A DNA stretch of 64,000 bases, taken from contig QFQP01000019.1 in assembly GCA_003243425.1 (NCBI GenBank), forward strand, positions 62,001 through 126,000. The letters run 5' to 3'. The DNA comes from Archangium gephyra (GTDB lineage: Bacteria; Myxococcota; Myxococcia; Myxococcales; Myxococcaceae). A program made the position numbers and the translations under genes. The notes beneath the pieces were generated by a model. It did no database searches. It was not told the origin of the DNA and saw only the letters and a list, made by a program, of their open reading frames with translations. Numbering within the stretch: position 1 is the stretch's first letter; the number at the start of each line of letters is the position of its first letter. Positions 1-8,178 of this stretch are shown piece after piece.

Positions 1-558
1 CACCAGGCCACCGCGCGCTGCAGCCGTCAGCAACGTCGAGGCATCGAAGCGGCGATATCTGACGACGCCACCGGCAAACGAAGCGGCGACGTCAGCGCCG
101 CTCCCCTTCCCGTTCTGGGCGTCGGCGTGCGCCAGCAGTGAGAGCTTGAGCGTGTCCCACGTGGCGCCGAGCGCGTGGCGCGCCGCTTCGACCGCGAGCA
201 CGGCGGCGCGCGCGCTGCTGCCGATGCCGAGCTTGTGGCCGTTGACCAACGGCGAAGGCTCGAACGCCACCGAGAAGCCCGGGCCTTCGACGCCCGACAA
301 GCGGTACGCGAGATCGACGGCGACCGAGACGAACTTGAAGTCGTCGGTCACCGGCGCCGCCCAGCGAACGCCCGCCGGCGTGGCATGACCGCTGAGCCGG
401 CCACCCGCGAGCACGATGTCGACGCGGCGATCGTCACGAGAACGAACGAACGCGTGGGCGCGCGGCCCGATGCCCACGATTCGCGCTTCGCCGCCCCAGA
501 GCACGGCGAACTCGCCCGAAAGAAACAGCTTTCCCGGCGCAGAGAGCGTGCGGTCCAT
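1..558 (-). CDS. GHMP-family kinase, probable phosphomevalonate kinase (3' end outside window)
   Basis: Reading the minus strand from an ATG at 558-556 gives 186 codons open to the window edge. Residues 6-20 read SAPGKLFLSGEFAVL, the N-terminal GHMP kinase motif. Residues 109-116 (KLGIGSSA) are the Gly-Ser-rich phosphate-binding loop, and a later stretch with GKGSGADVAAS resembles phosphomevalonate kinases. These enzymes phosphorylate mevalonate-5-phosphate with ATP in the mevalonate route to isoprenoids, a route known in myxobacteria. The start overlaps the stop of psuG by one base (TGATG), so the two are probably co-translated. The substrate is inferred; mevalonate or homoserine kinase is less likely from the motif spacing. 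The C-terminal domain is missing only because the window ends. Confidence 0.75.
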   Translation of the reverse strand, partial: MDRTLSAPGKLFLSGEFAVLWGGEARIVGIGPRAHAFVRSRDDRRVDIVLAGGRLSGHATPAGVRWAAPVTDDFKFVSVAVDLAYRLSGVEGPGFSVAFEPSPLVNGHKLGIGSSARAAVLAVEAARHALGATWDTLKLSLLAHADAQNGKGSGADVAASFAGGVVRYRRFDASTLLTAAARGGLV

Positions 559-1460
559 CAACGCCAGCCGAGGCCGAGCGCCAACTTCGCAGCGAAGCGC
601 GCGTTGTTCTCGAGCAGCGCCAGGTTCGCGTTGAGCGACTTGCCCTTCGTGCGCTCCACCATCTGGCCGAGCAGGAACGGCGTGACCGCTTTGCCTTCGA
701 CCTTCTTCTTCTTCGCCAGCGCCAACGCAGCGGTGATGTGCTTCTCGACGTCGGCGCGCTTGAGTGACGTCTTCGCGGGAGGCGGGAGCGCGAACACCAT
801 GCCGCCCTGCTTCAGATCACGCCGCGCGCGGATCATCTCGGCGGCTTCCTTCGCGTCGTCGACACGGTGCTCGAGGGTGATGCCCGTCTCGCGCGTGTAG
901 AAGCCCGGCAACTCGTTGGTGCCGACGCCGACCACCGGGACCGACAAGGTCTCGAGGACCTCCAGCGTTCGCGGGAGATCGAGCACCGACTTCGCGCCGG
1001 CGCACACCACGGCCACGGGCCAGCGACCGATCGCCGGCAGGTCCTGCGAGATGTCCATGTGATCTTCGACGCCACGGTGCACGCCGCCGAGGCCGCCGGT
1101 CGCGAAGACGTGAATACCGGCCGCGACCGCCAGCTCACACGTCGCGCTGACGGTGGTGCCGCCCGTCGCCTTGCGCGCCACCGCGATCGCCAGGTCACGC
1201 GAGCCCAGCTTCATGAGGCCCTTGCCCTTCGACAGCAGCTTCAGCTGCGCCTCTTCGAGGCCGACGTAAAGCTGGCCTTCGATCACCGCCATCGACGCGG
1301 GGATCGCACCTTCTTCACGAATCGCGTCTTCGCAGCGCTTCTGACACTCGAGGTTGTGCGGGTACGGAAGGCCCTGCGCCAGCACCGACGTCTCCAACGC
1401 CACCAACGGCTTCAGCGTGCGGCGAGCCGAGGAGACTTCCTGCGAAAAATTCAGCTTCAC
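558..1460 (-). CDS. psuG: pseudouridine-5'-phosphate glycosidase
   Basis: A 300-residue protein of normal length for PsuG, which reversibly cleaves pseudouridine 5'-phosphate to uracil and ribose 5-phosphate. The family landmarks are present: ALETSV near residue 22 with the conserved Glu, GLMKLGSRDL near 81-90 with an active-site Lys, GGVHRG followed by DISQDL around 124-140 with metal-binding Asp residues, CAGAKSVLD near 153-161, and a C-terminal NANLALLENNA segment. The start is a GTG at 1460 whose GTGA overlaps the stop of the upstream FHA regulator. No pseudouridine kinase (PsuK) gene is visible nearby; the partner may lie elsewhere, or the gene may serve general nucleoside salvage. Family assignment is firm. 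Confidence 0.93.
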   Translation of the reverse strand: MKLNFSQEVSSARRTLKPLVALETSVLAQGLPYPHNLECQKRCEDAIREEGAIPASMAVIEGQLYVGLEEAQLKLLSKGKGLMKLGSRDLAIAVARKATGGTTVSATCELAVAAGIHVFATGGLGGVHRGVEDHMDISQDLPAIGRWPVAVVCAGAKSVLDLPRTLEVLETLSVPVVGVGTNELPGFYTRETGITLEHRVDDAKEAAEMIRARRDLKQGGMVFALPPPAKTSLKRADVEKHITAALALAKKKKVEGKAVTPFLLGQMVERTKGKSLNANLALLENNARFAAKLALGLGWR

Positions 1461-3163
1461 GCGCGTCGCTTCTCCACCACCAGGTTGTACTCCTCGATCT
1501 TCTTGTCGAGCGTCGGCCGGCTGATGCCCAGCGCAGCAGCGGCGCGAATCTTCTTGCCGTTGGCCTGACGCAACGCCTCGGAGATCGCGTCGCGCTCGAG
1601 CCGTGAAATGCGCTCGGCGAGGGACTGAGGCGCTGACGCTTCGGCCGCGCCACCTTGAATCTCGGGCGGGAGGTGCAACGCGGTCACCTCGGCGCCGCCG
1701 TAGAGCAGCGCGAGGCGTTCAGCGACCAGGCGAAGCTCCTCCACGTTGCCCGGCCAGTGGTGATCGCCCAGCAGCCGCTTCGCATCGGGCGTGAGGTTCG
1801 GCGCTTCCTTTCGACGGGTGCGCGTCAATTCGGCGCAGAACCACTCGAAGAGCTGCAGCACGTCGCCTTTGCGCTCGCGCAGCGGCACCGTCTCGACCTC
1901 CACGCCGCTGAGTGAACGCGCCAGCTCGCCGTCGAGCTCGTTGCGTGACTGCAACGTCTCGAGGCTCGCCTTCGCGGTCACCATCACCCGAACGTCGACC
2001 GGCTCTTCGCCGCCCTGGCGTGCGGGCGCCGTCTTGCGAGCGATCAACCGCGCCAGACGCTCCGACGCGTGGCGCGGCAACGATTCGATGTTGAGCAGCA
2101 GCAACGTTCCGCCATCGGCCTTCAGCAACGCCGACGACTGCGGGGGCACGCCGGGCGCGCTGGTGCGGCCGAACAGCGCCTCCTCGGTCTCGGTCGTGGA
2201 GCGGCGGCAATCGACCACGATGAACGGGCCCAGGGCGCGCGACGAACGCGAGTGAATGTAACGGGCGGTCTGCGCACGCCCCGTTCCCGGCTCGCCGTGC
2301 AGCAGCACGATGTCGGCGCCCGATGCCGCGCGCCGGGCGGAGTCGACGGTCTTCCGGAACTGGCGGCTCGAGCCGACGAGCGAGACCGCCGCGGCGGCAC
2401 CGTCGCTCCGGCTGCGCACCGAGGTCACCGCTTCGCCCGCGAGGCGCCCCAGCGCAGCGATGGTGCGCTGCTCTTCTTCACCGAACGGCTCAGGGCGCTC
2501 GGCGTACAGAATTCCGAAAGGCGCACCGCCGGACGCGATGAGCGGCGCGCACAGCAGGCCCTTCACGCGGCCGGCTTCCTTGCGCTCGAGGGCACCGCGA
2601 ACCAGCGAGCGGGGCACCTCGACGGAATCAGCGCCGACGACCGCGGCCGTCATCAGCCCTTCGGTGCCGCCCAGCAGCGCCGCCGCTTTGTCTGCATGCA
2701 CGCTGCGCCCGAGCTCTTCGGCCGCGCGGCGAAGCACCATGGCTTCACTGGTCGCCGAGATCAGCGCCACGCCCGCGTGGTAGAGGCCCGCGACCGCACC
2801 GACCGCGGGAATGAGCTCTTCGACGGGGCTCGTCTGCTGCTCGCCGTCGGTCTCACGGTCCGACAGGGACGCCCGGGCCGACGGCTCGAACAGAATCGTC
2901 GAGTCACCGACCTGCAGCCGATCACCGGGGAGGAGCTGGAGCTCCTGCTCGAGCTTCTCGCCGTTGACCAGCGTGCCGTTGCGCGAACCGAGGTCGCTCA
3001 CGCGCGCCTGGCCGTCTTCCACGAACAGCCGCACGTGCCGACGCGAGACCTTCGCGTCTTCGAGCGAGATGGTGCACGACGGGCTGCGGCCGATGAAGAC
3101 CTCGCCCTGCACTTCCAAGCGGCGCCCGGCTTGCGGGCCCGTCAGCAACAACAGCGCGGCCAT
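1457..3163 (-). CDS. FHA-GAF regulator with degenerate sigma-54-activator-type AAA+ domain and Fis-type HTH
   Basis: 568 residues from an ATG at 3163, preceded by GGGAG. The N-terminal FHA domain (about 20-90) has GRSPSC, SRRH and the SDLGSRNGT signature and should bind phosphothreonine peptides. A GAF-like region follows (about 130-250), then an AAA+ region (about 262-470) and a C-terminal Fis-type helix-turn-helix (NGKKIRAAAALGISRPTLD). The AAA+ core is abnormal: the P-loop reads GEPGTGRAQ with Arg for the conserved Lys, the Walker B stretch GGTLLLLNIESLP lacks the Asp-Glu pair, and no GAFTGA loop is present after LFGR. It therefore probably binds DNA and responds to phosphorylation without remodelling sigma-54 polymerase. 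It sits at the head of a coupled operon with psuG. Confidence 0.85.
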   Translation of the reverse strand: MAALLLLTGPQAGRRLEVQGEVFIGRSPSCTISLEDAKVSRRHVRLFVEDGQARVSDLGSRNGTLVNGEKLEQELQLLPGDRLQVGDSTILFEPSARASLSDRETDGEQQTSPVEELIPAVGAVAGLYHAGVALISATSEAMVLRRAAEELGRSVHADKAAALLGGTEGLMTAAVVGADSVEVPRSLVRGALERKEAGRVKGLLCAPLIASGGAPFGILYAERPEPFGEEEQRTIAALGRLAGEAVTSVRSRSDGAAAAVSLVGSSRQFRKTVDSARRAASGADIVLLHGEPGTGRAQTARYIHSRSSRALGPFIVVDCRRSTTETEEALFGRTSAPGVPPQSSALLKADGGTLLLLNIESLPRHASERLARLIARKTAPARQGGEEPVDVRVMVTAKASLETLQSRNELDGELARSLSGVEVETVPLRERKGDVLQLFEWFCAELTRTRRKEAPNLTPDAKRLLGDHHWPGNVEELRLVAERLALLYGGAEVTALHLPPEIQGGAAEASAPQSLAERISRLERDAISEALRQANGKKIRAAAALGISRPTLDKKIEEYNLVVEKRRA

Positions 3164-3185
3164 TCGTTCTCCCTCGCTCGAGGAG

Positions 3186-4376
3186 CTACGCCGGAAGCTC
3201 GAGCTGGAGCAGTTGCTCCATCTCTTCCGGGTCGAGTTGACGCCCTTCGCGTGCGACGGCGAGAGCGTTGATTTGCGAGTCGTCGACTTCCACGTGCGAC
3301 CCCTTGCGCCACTCCGTCGTGCGCGTGCCGCCCTCAACCAGCTTTCCGACCAGCGTGTCCTCGTCCCACTGTATGACTTCGACCCAGAGTTGCTCCTGCT
3401 CGGGCTCCGCGTCGACGCCCGAGGGATGCACTTCGAAGGGCGCGCGCACCAGGAACGTGAGCGGCTCCATCAACCCCTTGCGCAGATAGCGGCCCTTGAA
3501 CGTCGGCAACTGGCGGCTGGCGTCGGTCTGACGCTTTTCGGCTTCCGCGTCCGACTCCCGGGTGAAGCGGTCGCGGTAGTGCGCGAGCACCTCTGACATC
3601 GCGTGCCGACCCTCGGGCGACACCACGGTGAGGAAGTTGGTGTTGTGCGCGGTGAACGCGTCGGGGTCGGCCCCGTAGAGGTTCGCCCGGCCCTCGTCAC
3701 TGGGGAGCAGCTGAAAGCCCATACCCACGCTGGTGGCGATCACCTGACGCGGCTGCGGCCCCTGCGCGAAGGCGAGGTCGGCGCACAGCTCCTGAAAGAA
3801 CGTCTCGGCGGCGTTCAGATCTTCGTCCGCGATGTGGAACATCTCCACGTCGGGTGAACCGAACTTGGCCATGCCGTGGGTGTGAACCCAGTTCTGGCGC
3901 TCGCCCTCGCCCATCACCTGCGCGTGCACGGTGATGTGGTCGCGAATGTCGAAGTCGAGCTCGGTGATCTCCTCGACGTCGAGGTGTGAGTGAATCTTGA
4001 AGCTGGTGACGTCGACGGCCACGCCTTCACAGATCTCGAGCAGCGTGCGCACCGTCCACAGCGCCTCGAAGGCGGCGATGCTGGGCTGCGGTTTTCCGGG
4101 CTCGTAGCTGACGCGGTAGAAACCGCGCGCGTTCTCGAGTTGCTCGCGAAGCTCCTGACCGCCGGTGAGCAGGTCCGGGGTCCACCCCAGGGGAGCCAGT
4201 CGCGCATCGAACTTCACGTCGACGCGCGAGTCGTCGGCACGAACCGAGAACAGGTTGCCGTCTTCACCGAACACCAGCTCGACCTCTTCGGCCGCGAACG
4301 CCTCTTTGAGCAGTTCGGGCGTCAGCGGCTCGGGCGACTCGGTGGCGACGATGTAGACCTCTTTGACCGCGGTCAC
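3186..4376 (-). CDS. conserved protein with C-terminal DUF2314-like domain
   Basis: 396 residues from a GTG at 4376, whose GTGA overlaps the stop of the upstream deoxynucleoside kinase; the longer open frame upstream lies inside that gene and is not coding. The protein is soluble and acidic. The last ~100 residues (around LTFLVRAPFEV, EQLWVEVIQWDEDTLVGKL and GSHVEVDDSQI) resemble DUF2314, a domain found in YegJ-like proteins. The middle part, with histidine-containing HTHGMAKFG, resembles DUF4026-type proteins that often carry the DUF2314 tail. Function is unknown. Coupling to a nucleoside kinase and the location 22 bp upstream of the FHA regulator suggest one transcription unit. Confidence 0.7.
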   Translation of the reverse strand: MTAVKEVYIVATESPEPLTPELLKEAFAAEEVELVFGEDGNLFSVRADDSRVDVKFDARLAPLGWTPDLLTGGQELREQLENARGFYRVSYEPGKPQPSIAAFEALWTVRTLLEICEGVAVDVTSFKIHSHLDVEEITELDFDIRDHITVHAQVMGEGERQNWVHTHGMAKFGSPDVEMFHIADEDLNAAETFFQELCADLAFAQGPQPRQVIATSVGMGFQLLPSDEGRANLYGADPDAFTAHNTNFLTVVSPEGRHAMSEVLAHYRDRFTRESDAEAEKRQTDASRQLPTFKGRYLRKGLMEPLTFLVRAPFEVHPSGVDAEPEQEQLWVEVIQWDEDTLVGKLVEGGTRTTEWRKGSHVEVDDSQINALAVAREGRQLDPEEMEQLLQLELPA

Positions 4377-4999
4377 AGGTGCTTCTCGATCTGACGGAAG
4401 AGGTCGACGCGGTCGACGAGGTTGGTGAGGTAGTCGAGCGTGTCGGTCGGCAGCACCAGCACCGGGCTCGAGTCGTAGCGGGTGAACCAGTCTTCGTAGA
4501 GACCGTTGAGGCGATTCAAATACGAGGTGGGAATGTCCTGCTCCATCTTGCGGCCGCGAATGCGAATGCGCTGCTTGAGCGTCTTCACCGGGCACCGCAG
4601 GTAGATCATCAAGTCGGGTGGGCGCAGCGAGGCCGCGATGGTCTCGTAGAGCTCCCAGTAGGTCTTCCAGTCGCGCTTGTCGATGTAGCGCTGCGCGTAG
4701 AGGTTCTTCGCGAAGATCTCGGCGTCTTCGTAGATGGTGCGGTCCTGCAACGAGGTGCCGGAGCTGCGCTCGAGCTCGCGATGCAGGCGGAACTTGTGGG
4801 TGAGGAAGAAGATCTGGCTGCGAAAAGCCCAGGTCTTCATGTCCTTGTAGAAGTCCGCGAGGTACGGGTTCTGATCGTTGGGCTCGTAGAACGGCTTGAG
4901 GCCGTATTTCTTGCAGAGGAAGGCCGTCAGCTCGGTTTTTCCGGCGCCGATGTTGCCCGCAATCGCGATGAACTTTTGACCAGACACGAGCCTGCTCAC
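4373..4999 (-). CDS. deoxynucleoside kinase family protein
   Basis: 208 residues. The P-loop GNIGAGKTEL at about 15-24 is typical of the deoxyadenosine/deoxyguanosine kinase family, which phosphorylates deoxynucleosides for salvage. Further family features are the EPNDQNPYL stretch near 39-47, the DRTIYED segment (DRS-like motif) near 87-93, YLRCPV near 134-139 and the Arg-rich lid KQRIRIRGRKMEQD around 143-156. The chosen start is a GTG at 4999; no better internal start precedes the P-loop. It is divergent from the TPR lipoprotein at 5053 with roughly 50 bp between them, and is the first gene of a run that continues to the left edge. The exact nucleoside preference cannot be read from sequence. 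Confidence 0.87.
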   Translation of the reverse strand: MSRLVSGQKFIAIAGNIGAGKTELTAFLCKKYGLKPFYEPNDQNPYLADFYKDMKTWAFRSQIFFLTHKFRLHRELERSSGTSLQDRTIYEDAEIFAKNLYAQRYIDKRDWKTYWELYETIAASLRPPDLMIYLRCPVKTLKQRIRIRGRKMEQDIPTSYLNRLNGLYEDWFTRYDSSPVLVLPTDTLDYLTNLVDRVDLFRQIEKHL

Positions 5000-5052
5000 T
5001 TAATTCCGCGAACCGCGTCAGTCGAGCGTTGTTCTGCTACATCGCCCGCGCC

Positions 5053-5796
5053 GTGCGGCGCCTCGTTCTCGTCATCGTACTCATCGTCACCGGTGCGTGC
5101 CGCAAGCCGGTCGAAGCACGTCTGGCCGAAGGTGACCGCGCCGCGATGGCGGGCCGGTGGGAAGAAGCGAGAGACAAGTGGGAAGCCGCGCGCGCGCTGT
5201 CTCCCGACGCATCGCTGGTGCATGCGCGGCTCGGCGCTGCGCTCTGGCACCTGGGCAAGGTCGATGACGCGGTCGCCGCGTGGCGCGAAGCAGTTCGCCT
5301 CGAGCCCGGGTGCGAGGACGCCCGTGAAGGGCTGGCGCGCGCGGCCTTGGCGGCGCGTGACGCCGGGGCAGCGCTCGACGCGTTGTCGACCATCACCGAG
5401 CCCTCGTCGCCCACGTTCGAGCAGGTGAAGGTGCGCGCCCTGCTCGCGCGCGGGGGCGAAGGCGACGCGCAGGCGGCCTTCGAGCTGGCATCGCGGCTGG
5501 GTGACGATGCCGAGAGCCGCTACCTCGTGGGCTCGGCGCAGCTGGCGCTGAAGCGCGTGGCCGACGCGCAGACCACCTTCGAGACGCTGGCGCGCGTGCA
5601 CCCGTCGTCGCCGCTGGGCACGTACGGCCTCGCGCGCACGGCCGCCGCGCAGAATCGTCAACCCGAGGTACTGTCGAACCTCGCTACGTCGAAGTCGTTG
5701 TCGGGAACCGCGTGGCGCGCTGATGAAGTGGCAGCCGACCCCGCGTTTTCATTTCTTGCTGCCGCGCCAGAGTTCAAGGCGCTCGTAGGTCGCTGA
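5053..5796 (+). CDS. TPR-repeat lipoprotein
   Basis: Starting at GTG 5053 gives a short basic start, a hydrophobic stretch (LVLVIVLIV) and a lipobox-like TGAC, consistent with a lipoprotein signal; a TTG at 5029 would add eight residues and is less likely. After Cys the protein is a series of helical TPR-like units (for example AMAGRWEEARDKWEAA and LGKVDDAVAAWREAVRLEP). It probably acts as a protein-interaction scaffold at the envelope. It ends one base before plsC, so the two genes are likely co-transcribed. No catalytic domain is visible. Confidence 0.72.
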   Translation: MRRLVLVIVLIVTGACRKPVEARLAEGDRAAMAGRWEEARDKWEAARALSPDASLVHARLGAALWHLGKVDDAVAAWREAVRLEPGCEDAREGLARAALAARDAGAALDALSTITEPSSPTFEQVKVRALLARGGEGDAQAAFELASRLGDDAESRYLVGSAQLALKRVADAQTTFETLARVHPSSPLGTYGLARTAAAQNRQPEVLSNLATSKSLSGTAWRADEVAADPAFSFLAAAPEFKALVGR

Positions 5797-5797
5797 C

Positions 5798-6577
5798 ATG
5801 TTGAGAAACCTGTTCTGTGTGTTCGTGGCGATCGTCTACACGACGATTCTGTTCCCCATCTGCATGCTGGCGATGCTCGTCACGCTGAACCCGTCAGCGG
5901 CGATGGTGATCGTGCAGCGCTGGTGGTCTCCGGTGTTGTTGTGGGCCGGCGGCGCGAAGCTCGAGGTCACCGGCCTCGAGCACCTCGCACCCGGTCAGCC
6001 GTACATCTTCGCCAGCAATCACCAGAGCACGCTCGACATTCCCGCGCTGTTCGTCGCCCTGCCCGACAACTTCAGGTTCGTGGCCAAGAAGGTGCTGCAG
6101 TACGTGCCGATCACCGGCTGGTACATGACCGCGGCGAAGTTCGTGTTCATCGATCGCTCGAACCACCGCAAGGCGCTCAAGTCGCTCGAAGAAGCCGGGC
6201 AGCGCATTCGTGGTGGCATCAGCATCGTGATGTTCGCGGAGGGCACGCGCAGCGAAGACCGGCGCATTCTGCCCTTCAAGAAGGGCCCGTTCGCGCTCGC
6301 GCTGCACGCGCAGGTGCCGGTGGTGCCGGTGGCGATCGACGGCTCGGGGCTGGTGATGCCGAAGAACTCGTGGAACATCAAACCGGGGCCCGTGAAGGTG
6401 AGCATCGGCAAGCCGATCGACGTGAAGCAGTTCGGCGAAGATCGCGTGGCGTTGATTCGTGAGGTGCGCAACGCGGTGATCTCGCAGCACCTGGCGATCG
6501 GTGGCCTCGGTGGAGACCGCGATGACGCGGTCGCAGCGCGCGGTGTCGAGGGCTCTTCGAAGTCGGCAGACGAATAG
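5798..6577 (+). CDS. plsC: 1-acyl-sn-glycerol-3-phosphate acyltransferase
   Basis: 259 residues with an N-terminal hydrophobic region (about 3-35). The acyltransferase signature NHQSTLD (HX4D, catalytic His and Asp) is followed by the substrate-binding FAEGTRS motif and a VPVVPVAIDGS block, all in the order expected for PlsC. It should transfer an acyl chain to lysophosphatidic acid to make phosphatidic acid in membrane lipid synthesis. Start is ATG 5798, one base after the stop of the TPR lipoprotein. It faces the receiver/DUF4388 gene convergently, with a hairpin between them. Related acyltransferases acting on other lysolipids cannot be excluded. Confidence 0.9.
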   Translation: MLRNLFCVFVAIVYTTILFPICMLAMLVTLNPSAAMVIVQRWWSPVLLWAGGAKLEVTGLEHLAPGQPYIFASNHQSTLDIPALFVALPDNFRFVAKKVLQYVPITGWYMTAAKFVFIDRSNHRKALKSLEEAGQRIRGGISIVMFAEGTRSEDRRILPFKKGPFALALHAQVPVVPVAIDGSGLVMPKNSWNIKPGPVKVSIGKPIDVKQFGEDRVALIREVRNAVISQHLAIGGLGGDRDDAVAARGVEGSSKSADE

Positions 6578-6643
6578 GGCGCGTCATGAACACGGCGGCC
6601 GACGCGCCCGCCGCTGCTCTCGAAATCTGGAAATGACGCGGTC

Positions 6644-6665
6644 TTGACGCAGGGAACTGCGTCAA
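6644..6665. terminator. convergent-intergenic hairpin
   Basis: TTGACGCAG and CTGCGTCAA form a perfect 9-bp stem with a GGAA loop between plsC (plus) and the receiver/DUF4388 gene (minus), overlapping the stop codon of the latter. There is no clear T-tract on either side, so termination is inferred from position and stem quality only. Confidence 0.45.
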
Positions 6666-8176
6666 ACGTCGAGTGACGACGCCATCGCCTCGGGGAGCTC
6701 CTGAGGCGGCGCCTGCATGCCCGACAGCAGCAACGTGCGCACGGCCGAAGCGACGTCGGTGTCGATCATCACCGCCCCCGCCGGAGCTCCGCGCAGCGCC
6801 GCCGGGAGCACGCCCGTCGAATTGAGGCCGCCCGCCGCGCCGCCGGTCGCCAGCACCACCGGCAGTCGCAGCTCGAAGGCGCAGTAGCGCGCGAGCTTCA
6901 TCACCGCGTCGTTGTCTTCGAGCACCAGGGCCCCGAGCGCCGACGAGACGAACGGCCGCCACAACGGTCGCGCCGCCTCTGCCGCGGGCACGAACACGAA
7001 GTCGATCTTCAAGACGTCGCTGACCTCGAGCGTGCCGAGCGTGCCGAAGCTGCTGCGCAGACAGGAAGGGTCGCTGCTGAAGCTCTTGAGGCCCTTGAGC
7101 GAGCGAAGGAACCAGCGGCCCGATTTGGGCCCGGTGCCCACGATGAGCATCTTGGCGACCAGCGCGTGGCGGTGGGGGCGACCGCGGAGCAGCTTGCCGC
7201 GCAGCGCGTGCACTTCGGCGGCGCCGAGCAGCGGCGCTTCTTCGACCCCCACCGCGTCGAAGCGCTGAACGACGCCCTTCTCGATGAGCGTGATGAGCGC
7301 GCCCATGACGTCGAGATCGGCGGCGTCGGCGAGGTCGAGCAGCTCCGAGAGCTTTCGCGGCTGGTTGAGTACGCGCAGCACCTCCTTCGTCACCGGGTGC
7401 GGATCGATCAGCTCGGCGCTGTCGGGCACCAGCGCGAGGCTCTGTTGCAGGCCCGGCAACACCGAGAGCAGGCGTTCACGCTCGTCGGCCTGACGCATGC
7501 CCTCGAGCAGCGCGTCTTCCATGCTGCGGTTGATCTTCGTGCGCGACGGCGCGGGGCCCGGGTGAAAGGCGAACGTACCGTCGCGCCACCCGACGAGTCG
7601 GAACAGCGCCTTCTCACCTTCGATGTCGTTGACGCGCGCGTTCACCGGGCGGCCATCGGCGATCTGAATCTCGCCGCGCTCCTGACCGTGGTGCAGCGAG
7701 AGCCGGCCGGTGCGCCGGTTCATGGCCATGATCTGCATCAGGTCGGGCAACGGGAGCTGGCTGAGGCCGCCTTCGATTTCCTTCGCGTCACCGCGGAGCT
7801 GCTGGGCCGCTTCACCACGACGGCAGAGGTGGTCGATGCGTGCGATCACCTCGTCGATGTTGAACGGCTTGGTGAGCACGCCTTCGCGGAGCTGACGGAA
7901 CCTGTCGAGGTCGCGCGAACCGGTGGTGACGACGACCGGAATGTCTTCGGTGCGCGGGTTCGACCCGAGAATCTGAATGAACGAGCGCGCTTCGATGAGC
8001 GTGCACTTCTCGTCGAAGAGGATCACGTCAGGGTGGCGCAACACCGACACTTCGAGCGCCTTCGAGCCGTCGGGCGCGTACTGCACCTGGTAGCCGCGCG
8101 CGCGCAGCGCCTTGGTGAGCGCACGCACCTCGCCCACGTCGGGGTCTGCCAGCAGGACTTTTCGAGCAGTCGCCAT
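6662..8176 (-). CDS. receiver-domain / DUF4388 signalling protein
   Basis: 504 residues. Residues about 6-120 form a response-regulator receiver: acidic residues after LLAD, the phosphoacceptor in VILFDE, and the conserved Lys-Pro in LTKPF. A DUF4388 (PatA-type) domain follows (about 136-235; LPLPDLMQIMAMNRRTGRL and a GEIQIADGRPVNA segment), a combination very common in myxobacteria and cyanobacteria. A winged-helix-like stretch comes next (about 255-310). The C-terminal third starts with MLIVGTGPKSGR and looks like a P-loop GTPase fold that has lost the Lys-Ser/Thr of Walker A. It lies 2 bp after the GAF/GGDEF-like gene and is probably co-expressed. No output DNA-binding domain is evident. 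Confidence 0.83.
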   Translation of the reverse strand: MATARKVLLADPDVGEVRALTKALRARGYQVQYAPDGSKALEVSVLRHPDVILFDEKCTLIEARSFIQILGSNPRTEDIPVVVTTGSRDLDRFRQLREGVLTKPFNIDEVIARIDHLCRRGEAAQQLRGDAKEIEGGLSQLPLPDLMQIMAMNRRTGRLSLHHGQERGEIQIADGRPVNARVNDIEGEKALFRLVGWRDGTFAFHPGPAPSRTKINRSMEDALLEGMRQADERERLLSVLPGLQQSLALVPDSAELIDPHPVTKEVLRVLNQPRKLSELLDLADAADLDVMGALITLIEKGVVQRFDAVGVEEAPLLGAAEVHALRGKLLRGRPHRHALVAKMLIVGTGPKSGRWFLRSLKGLKSFSSDPSCLRSSFGTLGTLEVSDVLKIDFVFVPAAEAARPLWRPFVSSALGALVLEDNDAVMKLARYCAFELRLPVVLATGGAAGGLNSTGVLPAALRGAPAGAVMIDTDVASAVRTLLLSGMQAPPQELPEAMASSLDV

Positions 8177-8178
8177 GG

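Noticed and set aside
1457..3163. Functional sigma-54 activator
   Set aside because: Walker A Lys, Walker B acids and the GAFTGA loop are all missing.
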